This document shows positions 1-4,867 of a DNA stretch of 5,736 bases, one piece after another; position 1 is the stretch's first letter; the number at the start of each line of letters is the position of its first letter. The position numbers and the translations under genes are program-made. The stretch spans positions 1-5,736 of the forward strand of contig JAJYPU010000119.1 in assembly GCA_021795095.1 (NCBI GenBank), read 5' to 3'. The notes beneath the pieces were generated by a model. It was given only the letters and a program-made list of their open reading frames with translations. It made no database searches and was not told the origin of the DNA. The stretch is from Actinomycetes bacterium (lineage in GTDB: Bacteria > Actinomycetota > Acidimicrobiia > Acidimicrobiales > RAAP-2).

Positions 1-22
1 AGCAAGATCATCTGGGTCGGTG

Positions 23-106
23 TCATACGCGGTCCAAGATCCGGATGAGCCCGAGCATGAGTAGCGTGAACCCGATGAAGCCGAGTACCGAGAGGAAATC
101 CGACAT
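23..106 (-). CDS. Small single-pass membrane peptide of the kdp locus (KdpF-neighbour type)
   Basis: A 27-residue peptide, almost all hydrophobic from residue 4 to 22, with an acidic start (MSDF) and a charged tail (RILDRV), so a single membrane helix is expected. From memory, short peptides with this layout, ending in a charged E/D-R-hydrophobic tail, sit just ahead of kdpF in actinobacterial potassium-ATPase operons; KdpF itself is a similar-sized stabilising subunit of the KdpFABC pump. The ATG at 104-106 is preceded by GGAGG (bases 108-112 read on the minus strand), only one base from the start, which is tight. A longer in-frame reading from about 337 is rejected because its extra part lies over the control region and kdpD. 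Divergence from kdpDE supports a kdp role. After its stop another minus-strand ATG (9-11) could begin kdpF, but only three codons are visible. The function is inferred from context; the family is too short to prove by eye. Confidence 0.6.
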   Translation of the reverse strand: MSDFLSVLGFIGFTLLMLGLIRILDRV

Positions 107-125
107 GCCTCCAGTGTCGGCGCTC

Positions 126-159
126 GCTTCGTAACAGAATCTCGATTCGCGTACGAAGC
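126..159. promoter_or_regulatory. 34-bp interrupted palindrome in the kdp divergent control region
   Basis: Outer arms GCTTCGTA (126-133) and TACGAAGC (152-159) are perfect inverted repeats. Inner arms GAATC (137-141) and GATTC (144-148) share exactly the same centre, between 142 and 143. In all, 13 of 17 opposed positions pair. It lies 20 bp upstream of the small membrane gene's start and about 87 bp upstream of the chosen kdpD start. It could be a dimeric repressor or activator operator overlapping the leftward promoter, or a stem-loop in the leftward leader RNA. No regulator can be named from the sequence. Confidence 0.5.
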
Positions 160-160
160 C

Positions 161-199
161 CTTCATTCTTTCTTCATTGTTTACCGAAGGAGCTTCATT
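161..199. promoter_or_regulatory. Three CTTCATT direct repeats, candidate KdpE binding sites
   Basis: Identical heptamers CTTCATT begin at 161, 172 and 193, with offsets of 11 and 21 bp, close to one and two DNA helical turns. OmpR/PhoB-family response regulators, to which KdpE belongs, typically bind direct repeats about 10-11 bp apart on one face of the helix. The block ends 46 bp before the chosen kdpD start and begins 54 bp upstream of the small leftward gene's start, so it could serve both directions. That KdpE binds it is inference. Confidence 0.5.
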
Positions 200-233
200 C
201 GACCCTGACGAAGGGCACCGTCGCCGGTCGGAC

Positions 234-239
234 GATAAT
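234..239 (+). promoter_or_regulatory. Candidate -10 element for leaderless kdpD transcription
   Basis: GATAAT matches the TATAAT consensus at five of six bases in an otherwise GC-rich stretch. Its last base is seven bases before the A of the ATG at 246, which is the usual distance from a -10 box to the transcription start. The mRNA could therefore begin at the start codon itself, as is common in actinobacteria. No good -35 box is seen 16-18 bp upstream, which would fit a promoter that depends on an activator. The alternative is a leadered message using the poor GGGG run at 240-243 as ribosome site. Confidence 0.4.
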
Positions 240-245
240 GGGGCG

Positions 246-1709
246 ATGCGCAGACGCCTCGTTGGTTCGGTGGTTGGAATCGTCTCGACCGTGGCCATCG
301 GTGGCGCACTGCTGCCCTTGCGCTCGCACATCAGCATCTCGACCGCCGCGTTGATCCTCGTCGTTCCGGTGGTCTTCGGCGCCGTCGTGGGTGGCTTCTT
401 CGCCGGATCGGTGAGCGTGATCGCGGGCTTTCTCGTCTATGACTTCGAATTCATCCCGCCCTATCGGACCCTCAGCGTGGGCGCTCCGCAGAACTGGACG
501 GCGCTCGGGGTCTACGCCGTTGTGATGCTCTTGGTCGCCCAGGTCGTCGCGAGGCTCGACAGTGCCCGCTCCGAAGCCCAACGCGCGAATGACGTGATGC
601 GCCAACTGTGGCGACTCTCTGAGCTCCTCGTCGGCGACCAACCCGTCCAGACGCTACTCACCACAATCGTCTCGGCCACCCAGTCCGCGTTCCAGCTTTC
701 GGGCGTCACGCTCCTCATCTTGAATGACGGTCGACTCACGGTCGCCGCCAGCGCCGGGGACCCGCTCACCGACGACGAGCTCGGGAGCCTCAACCCCGAG
801 TCCGGCGTCCCGGTGAGCGTCGGGACGTCCGCGACCGGTCACGACGAGTTGCGCACCGTCGTGCTCTCGGCGTCGGGACGTCCGGTCGGCATGCTCGCGA
901 TGCGCAGCCTTCCGGTCACCGAGGGCGAGCGCGGTGTCCTGGACACCTTCGCCAACGACGCCGCGCTGGCACTCGAACGTGCCCAGTTGCGCGAACGGGC
1001 GTTGCGAACCCAGGTACTCGAAGAGGTCGACCGGTTGCGTCGCGGCCTGATGGACGCGGTCTCGCACGACCTGCGAACGCCTTTATCGACAATCAAGGTC
1101 GCGTCGTCCACCCTGGCCGAACGCGCCGACGAGCTGTCGTCCGATGACGCTCGAGAGCTGCATCACCTGATCGAGGTTGAGACGGACCGACTCACGAGAC
1201 TGGTCAGAAATCTGCTCGATATGACGCGTATCGAGGCGGGTGTGCTCACGGCGCGTCGACACGAGGTCACGGTCGCAGCGCTGGTGAGCGACGCGGTGAA
1301 CGCGATGCGCTCGACCCTGAGCGAGCACCGCGTCGTGGTCGACGTCGCCGAATCGCTGCCCAACGTGGACATCGACCGTCTGCTCATGGTCCAGGTGCTC
1401 GTCAACTTGCTCGACAATGCCGGACGACACTCGCCCTCCGCCAGCACGATCACGGTGAGCAGTGAAGTACGCGACGGCACAGTGGTCCTCGCGGTGAGCG
1501 ACGAGGGCCCTGGCGTCGCCGAAGCACTGCGGCCCTCGGTCTTCGACCGGTTCTCGCCGTCCGGTTCGGGCGAGCGCTCGGGGCTCGGTCTGACCATTGC
1601 CAAGACCTTCGTCGAAGCCCACGGCGAGCGCATCTGGTACGAACCAGTGCCGGGCGGCGGGGCTCGATTCGTCTTCTCGCTCCCTCGGGCCGCGATGGTG
1701 GGGCGCTGA
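246..1709 (+). CDS. kdpD: KdpD-type membrane sensor histidine kinase, short form
   Basis: A 487-residue inner-membrane histidine kinase that would phosphorylate KdpE, the next gene, to control the Kdp potassium pump. Four hydrophobic segments (about residues 5-24, 32-48, 49-65 and 85-102) form a DUF4118-type membrane module, with the family's characteristic FEFIPPYRTL loop near residues 67-76. A GAF-like region (about 130-250) follows, then the H-box SHDLRTP with phospho-acceptor His274, the N-box NLLDNAGRHS (Asn391), the G1 box DEGPG (419-423) and GLGL (446-449), ending in the KdpD-like VEAHGERIWYEP. Full-length KdpD is about 900 residues. This protein lacks the N-terminal Walker-containing KdpD sensor and the USP domain, and no trace of either lies upstream. 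The start is placed at ATG 246 rather than the in-frame TTG at 177, because the TTG lies inside the second CTTCATT repeat, the 23 extra residues are polar and unlike the family, and GATAAT is spaced for a leaderless start at 246. kdpE follows after one base. Confidence 0.87.
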   Translation: MRRRLVGSVVGIVSTVAIGGALLPLRSHISISTAALILVVPVVFGAVVGGFFAGSVSVIAGFLVYDFEFIPPYRTLSVGAPQNWTALGVYAVVMLLVAQVVARLDSARSEAQRANDVMRQLWRLSELLVGDQPVQTLLTTIVSATQSAFQLSGVTLLILNDGRLTVAASAGDPLTDDELGSLNPESGVPVSVGTSATGHDELRTVVLSASGRPVGMLAMRSLPVTEGERGVLDTFANDAALALERAQLRERALRTQVLEEVDRLRRGLMDAVSHDLRTPLSTIKVASSTLAERADELSSDDARELHHLIEVETDRLTRLVRNLLDMTRIEAGVLTARRHEVTVAALVSDAVNAMRSTLSEHRVVVDVAESLPNVDIDRLLMVQVLVNLLDNAGRHSPSASTITVSSEVRDGTVVLAVSDEGPGVAEALRPSVFDRFSPSGSGERSGLGLTIAKTFVEAHGERIWYEPVPGGGARFVFSLPRAAMVGR

Positions 1710-1710
1710 G

Positions 1711-2406
1711 ATGGCCCGCGTCCTGGTCATCGACGACGACCCCTCGCTGCTGCGGGCGCTTCGCCTCGGGCTCAAGTTAGGTGGCCACGAGGTCTCGAGC
1801 GCGAACAACGCGGAGCAGGGACTCTCGCTCACCGCCCTCACGGCGCCCGACGTCGTGGTCCTCGACCTCGGGCTCCCGGACCTCGACGGCCTCGAGGTCT
1901 GTCGGCGGATCCGCCAGTGGAGCGAGGTCCCAATCATCGTGCTCTCGGCCACCGACTCCGATGAACGCAAGATCCTCGCCTTGAACGGCGGCGCCGACGA
2001 CTACGTCACCAAACCCTTCAGCATGGGCGAACTCGAGGCTCGCATTCGCGCCGTCCTGCGGAATCGTCCGAGCGAGTCCGACGCCCACGTTCCCGCGACC
2101 CTACGAGTGGGCGACCTCGACCTCGACCTCGTCCACCACGAGGTGCGCCGGCGCGACGTCAGGGTCGAGCTCACCGCCAAGGAGTTCGGCTTGCTCGCCT
2201 TCCTCGCCCGCCACGTCGAACGCACGTGCACACACCAGATGATCCTCGGCGCCGTGTGGGGGCCCGGTTACGCCAGCGAGGCCCAGTACGTCCACGCCTA
2301 CGTGCACCGACTTCGCGCGAAGTTGAACGACGAGAACGGCGAACTGATCGAGACCACCCCGGGTGTGGGCTACCGCCTGCACGTCGCCCCGGGCGAGGAC
2401 CGGTGA
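1711..2406 (+). CDS. kdpE: KdpE-type response regulator, OmpR family
   Basis: A 231-residue cytoplasmic DNA-binding response regulator, the expected partner of the kinase upstream and, when phosphorylated, activator of the kdp pump operon. The receiver domain (about 1-120) has the acidic pocket DDD at 8-10, the phospho-acceptor Asp52 in VVVLDLGLPD, Ser79 at the switch Thr/Ser position and Lys101 in the TKPF motif. The winged-helix domain (about 128-225) contains LTAKEFGLLAFLARH and the KdpE-like stretch WGPGY followed by VHAYVHRLRAKL, ending at GVGYRL. Escherichia coli KdpE has 225 residues, so this is full length. ATG 1711 follows the kdpD stop by one base, and GGTGGGG at 1697-1703 is a plausible ribosome site. 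An upstream in-frame start near 1597 would lie inside kdpD and adds unrelated sequence. The three CTTCATT repeats before kdpD are the best candidate target sites. The family call is firm; the Kdp assignment rests on the protein ending and the adjacent KdpD. Confidence 0.88.
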   Translation: MARVLVIDDDPSLLRALRLGLKLGGHEVSSANNAEQGLSLTALTAPDVVVLDLGLPDLDGLEVCRRIRQWSEVPIIVLSATDSDERKILALNGGADDYVTKPFSMGELEARIRAVLRNRPSESDAHVPATLRVGDLDLDLVHHEVRRRDVRVELTAKEFGLLAFLARHVERTCTHQMILGAVWGPGYASEAQYVHAYVHRLRAKLNDENGELIETTPGVGYRLHVAPGEDR

Positions 2407-2441
2407 CGAGGCACCGAGTGCCGCGGTGGCGCGATCCGTCG
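2407..2441. other. Convergent junction between kdpE and the dehydrogenase operon
   Basis: Only 35 bp separate the kdpE stop from the E2 stop on the opposite strand. A small hairpin GGCAC-CGA-GTGCC (2410-2422) is present and competes with another, CACCG/CGGTG (2412-2416 with 2424-2428). Neither has a T-run on either side, so no convincing intrinsic terminator is seen for either direction. Termination may be Rho-dependent, or the transcripts may overlap. Confidence 0.4.
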
Positions 2442-3821
2442 CTAGAGCTCGCTCGCCCAGTCCCGACTGTTGAGGATGGTGTTGAATCGGTCGAGGAATC
2501 GCGCCACGTAAGCGCCGTCCACGGCGCGATGGTCGAAGGTGAGGGCCACCAGACCAATCGAGTGGATCCCGATCGACTCCTCGCCCGTCGGTGAGCTCAG
2601 CACGACCGGCTTGCGGGCCACGCCGTCGGTGGCGAGAATCGCCACCTGGGGCTGATTGATGATCGCGCCGGTGATGAGGGTGCCGAATGGACCGGGGTTG
2701 GTGATGGTGAAGGTGCCCCCGGTCATGTCGTCCACCGTCAGCTTCTTCGAACGCGCCTGGTCCGCCAGCGCACGGATGCGCCGGGCGACGCCGACAAGTC
2801 CGAGCGCGCCGCTCTCACGGATGACGGGCGCGACGAGCCCGTCATCGCCCAGGTCGACGGCGATGCCGAGATTGACCTCACGATGCACGATGAGCTGGCC
2901 GTCGCCCACGGAGGCGTTGAGATGCGGGAAGTCGCGCAGCGCCTCGATCGCCGCCAACGCGTTGAAGGGCAGATAGGTCAGTGTGAAGCCCTCACGCTCC
3001 TTGAAGCGACGACCGTGCGCGCGACGAACCGCTTCGACGTGCTCGTAGTCGATCTCACGGACCATCAAGGTGTGCGCCGACGTCGCCTTGGAGCGGACCA
3101 TGTGCTCGGCGGTGAGACGACGGATCCTCGTGAAGGGCACCACCACGTCACCCGCGGACGGCGCGAGCGACGGCGAGGCGTCAGACGCGGTCACGCTCGT
3201 GGGCCGGTCGGCGATCGCGAGCTCCACGTCGCGCCGGGTGATCCGTCCGTCGGGTCCGGTGCCCGCGACGGTCTCGGGGTCGATATCGTGCTCGCTCATC
3301 AGTCTGCGCACCACGGGCGAGAGCAACGACCGACCGGTCGCGGGGACCGGAGCGGGCGCGGCCGCGGCGGCCGCGATGACGTCCTCTCGGGTGATGCGTC
3401 CCTTCGGCCCGGTGCCCACCACCGCGGCGGCGTCGAGGCCGTGCTCCTGGAGCAGCCGTCGCACGACCGGCGAGAGCTGTTGACGATTCTCCTTGGCCCT
3501 CGCGCTCGAAACGCGAGCCGTCGCGCTCGCGAGCGCTGCCGAGAGGGCGGCGGGTTCGACAGGTTCGACGCCGGACAGCTCGTCGCCGTCGCCACCGATG
3601 ATGGCGAGCACCGTGCCGACGTCGACAGTCGTACCCTCGGCGACGACGATCGAGGTCAGCACGCCGTCGTGCTGGGCGGGGATCTCGGTGTCGACCTTGT
3701 CAGTCGAGACCTCGAAGAGCACCTCCCCGCGTGCGACGACGTCCCCGACGTTCTTGAACCAGTGGACGACTGTCCCGTCTGCGACGGTCTCGCCGAGCTG
3801 GGGCATGGTGACCTCGAACAT
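2442..3821 (-). CDS. 2-oxoacid dehydrogenase E2, dihydrolipoamide acyltransferase with two E3-binding domains
   Basis: A 459-residue cytoplasmic core enzyme. It takes the acyl group made by E1 on a swinging lipoyl arm and passes it to coenzyme A. Domains in order: a lipoyl domain (about 2-77) with the lipoylated Lys42 in STDKVDTE; an Ala/Pro/Glu linker; a first peripheral-subunit-binding domain (about 115-152); a second (about 166-203); and the catalytic domain (about 227-459) with NPGPFG (375-380), INQPQVAIL and the active-site HRAVDG (His431, Asp435). The two binding domains are clear copies, 51 residues apart. Actinobacterial E2 proteins often have two or more lipoyl domains and one binding domain, so this layout is inverted. 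The start is ATG 3819-3821 because MFEVTMPQLGE is the standard lipoyl-domain beginning and GAGGAG lies three bases upstream; the in-frame upstream Met at 3893 is rejected. It is the last gene of the operon, 68 bases after E1 beta. The acyl substrate is unknown: acetyl or branched-chain are the likelier options. Confidence 0.9.
   Translation of the reverse strand: MFEVTMPQLGETVADGTVVHWFKNVGDVVARGEVLFEVSTDKVDTEIPAQHDGVLTSIVVAEGTTVDVGTVLAIIGGDGDELSGVEPVEPAALSAALASATARVSSARAKENRQQLSPVVRRLLQEHGLDAAAVVGTGPKGRITREDVIAAAAAAPAPVPATGRSLLSPVVRRLMSEHDIDPETVAGTGPDGRITRRDVELAIADRPTSVTASDASPSLAPSAGDVVVPFTRIRRLTAEHMVRSKATSAHTLMVREIDYEHVEAVRRAHGRRFKEREGFTLTYLPFNALAAIEALRDFPHLNASVGDGQLIVHREVNLGIAVDLGDDGLVAPVIRESGALGLVGVARRIRALADQARSKKLTVDDMTGGTFTITNPGPFGTLITGAIINQPQVAILATDGVARKPVVLSSPTGEESIGIHSIGLVALTFDHRAVDGAYVARFLDRFNTILNSRDWASEL
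3213..3479 (-). repeat. Tandem duplication of the E3/E1-binding domain within E2
   Basis: Within E2, residues 115-152 and 166-203 each follow the same pattern: LSPVVRRL, then EH, then GTGP, then GRITR, then DV. By hand count about 25 of 39 aligned residues match, at an offset of 51 residues (153 bases). The copies are joined by an Ala/Pro linker of roughly 13 residues (153-165) and differ mainly in the variable loop residues, so the duplication is not very recent or has been under selection. Confidence 0.8.
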
Positions 3822-3854
3822 TCTCTCCTCTTTCGCGTCGCGGGTACCTCGACT

Positions 3855-3883
3855 CGCCACGACGCCGTAGCGGCGTCGTGGCG
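3855..3883 (-). other. Perfect 13-bp hairpin between E1 beta and E2
   Basis: CGCCACGACGCCG (3855-3867) and CGGCGTCGTGGCG (3871-3883) pair at all 13 positions around a three-base loop. In the mRNA it begins six bases after the E1 beta stop and ends 33 bases before the E2 start. No U-run follows, so it is not a standard intrinsic terminator. It more likely protects the upstream message, guides processing or partly attenuates reading into E2, which would set the E1:E2 ratio. Chance is unlikely for a perfect 13-bp match in a 68-base gap, though high GC content helps. Confidence 0.6.
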
Positions 3884-3889
3884 GCGGGT

Positions 3890-4867
3890 TCACGCGTTCA
3901 TGGCCTTGGACACCGATTCGACGATCCGTCCGACCGAGGGGATCGCCATGTCCTCCAGGGCGTCGGCCGCGGGCAGCGGGATGTGCGGGGTCGTGATGCG
4001 CACGATGGGTCCGTCGAGGTCGTAGAACGCCTCTTCGGCGACGATCGACGCGAGCTCCGCGCCCCAGCCGAGCAGTCGGGGGTTCTCCTCGACGGTGAAG
4101 AGATGGCCGGTCGAACCGACCTCGCGCAGCACCGTGGTCACATCGAGCGGTACGAGCGATCTCAGGTCCACCACCGTGCAGTCGATGCCCTCCTCGGCGA
4201 GCTTCTCCGCGGCGGCCATCGAGCGCGGCACCATGTTGCCCAGTGCCACCATCGTCGCATCCGCGCCCTGGCGCAGCACAGAGGCCTTGCCGAGCTCATC
4301 GACGATCTCACCGTCGGGCACGTCCATCTTGCTGGCGTAGAGCGCCTTCTCCTCGAGGAAGATCACCGGGTCGTTGTCGCGAACCGACGCCGCCATCAAC
4401 CCGATGACATCCACCGCGTTGGACGGGACGACGACCTTCAGACCGGGCACCATCATCGCCCAGTTCTCCACGCTCTGGGAGTGCTGAGCGCCGAAGCGCA
4501 ATCCCCCACCGTTGCCCGAGCGGATGACCAGAGGGAAGGAGACCTGGCCGTTAGTCATGTAGCGGCTCTTGGCGATCTCGTTGGCCACGATGTCCCAGCA
4601 CACGGCGAAGAAGTCCGCGAACATGATCTCGGCGATCGGTCGAAGACCGGTCATTGCGGCGCCCATGGCGGCGCCGAGGATCGCCTGCTCGCTGATGGGG
4701 GTGTCGCGCACGCGAAGCGGCCCGAACTCGTCGAACAGGCCGACGGTGCCCTTGAAGACCCCGCCAGCGGCGCCAATGTCCTCGCCGATCATCACGACTG
4801 ATTGGTCACGCTGCATCTCTTGGGCGATGCCACGGGCGATCGCCTCACGGTAGGTCAGTTGCGCCAT
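3890..4867 (-). CDS. 2-oxoacid dehydrogenase E1 component, beta subunit
   Basis: A 325-residue subunit, the usual length, forming with E1 alpha the thiamine-diphosphate enzyme that decarboxylates a 2-oxoacid and loads the acyl group onto the E2 lipoyl arm. The N-terminal pyrimidine-binding transketolase domain (about 1-175) has GEDIG (28-32), RDTPISE with Glu60 expected to activate the cofactor, GLRPIAEIMF, and GAQHSQS with the conserved His129. The C-terminal transketolase domain (about 195-320) has VVDLRSLVPLD and a VEEN motif. These motifs are intact. Overall it resembles the acetoin/pyruvate E1 beta group; a branched-chain enzyme cannot be excluded. ATG 4865-4867 is chosen because MAQLTYREAI is the family beginning and GGAGG lies six bases upstream (4874-4878); the in-frame Met at 4888 would include that ribosome site in the coding part. 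Its first 13 bases overlap the end of E1 alpha, pointing to coupled translation. A strong hairpin follows its stop. Confidence 0.9.
   Translation of the reverse strand: MAQLTYREAIARGIAQEMQRDQSVVMIGEDIGAAGGVFKGTVGLFDEFGPLRVRDTPISEQAILGAAMGAAMTGLRPIAEIMFADFFAVCWDIVANEIAKSRYMTNGQVSFPLVIRSGNGGGLRFGAQHSQSVENWAMMVPGLKVVVPSNAVDVIGLMAASVRDNDPVIFLEEKALYASKMDVPDGEIVDELGKASVLRQGADATMVALGNMVPRSMAAAEKLAEEGIDCTVVDLRSLVPLDVTTVLREVGSTGHLFTVEENPRLLGWGAELASIVAEEAFYDLDGPIVRITTPHIPLPAADALEDMAIPSVGRIVESVSKAMNA

Noticed and set aside
23..337. 104-residue minus-strand frame containing the small membrane peptide
   Set aside because: The first 77 residues are low-complexity, Arg/Ser/Pro-rich and lie opposite the control region and kdpD; only the last 27 residues look like a protein and have their own GGAGG site.
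1083..1970. Long minus-strand frame of 295 residues opposite kdpD and kdpE
   Set aside because: A shadow frame typical of GC-rich DNA: Arg/Ser/His/Asp-rich with no recognisable motif, while the opposite strand encodes full kinase and regulator domains.
2111..2131. GACCTC repeated three times in tandem
   Set aside because: It encodes Asp-Leu repeats at the start of the KdpE DNA-binding domain, where alternating residues of a beta-strand are expected; no sign of an expanding repeat.
2410..2428. Possible bidirectional terminator at the convergent junction
   Set aside because: The stems are only five base pairs, are mutually exclusive and have no flanking T-run; kept only as a note on the junction.
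3358..3374. Two overlapping-style GCGGCCGC palindromes
   Set aside because: They encode the poly-Ala run of the linker between the two binding domains; simple GCG/GCC codon repetition explains them.
2883..4025. Plus-strand frame of 380 residues opposite E2
   Set aside because: His/Arg/Asp-rich antisense shadow of an obvious E2 gene; it runs across the E2/E1 beta junction and through the hairpin.
3878..4801. Plus-strand frame of 307 residues opposite E1 beta
   Set aside because: Composition matches a reverse-complement shadow of E1 beta, with no domain signal.
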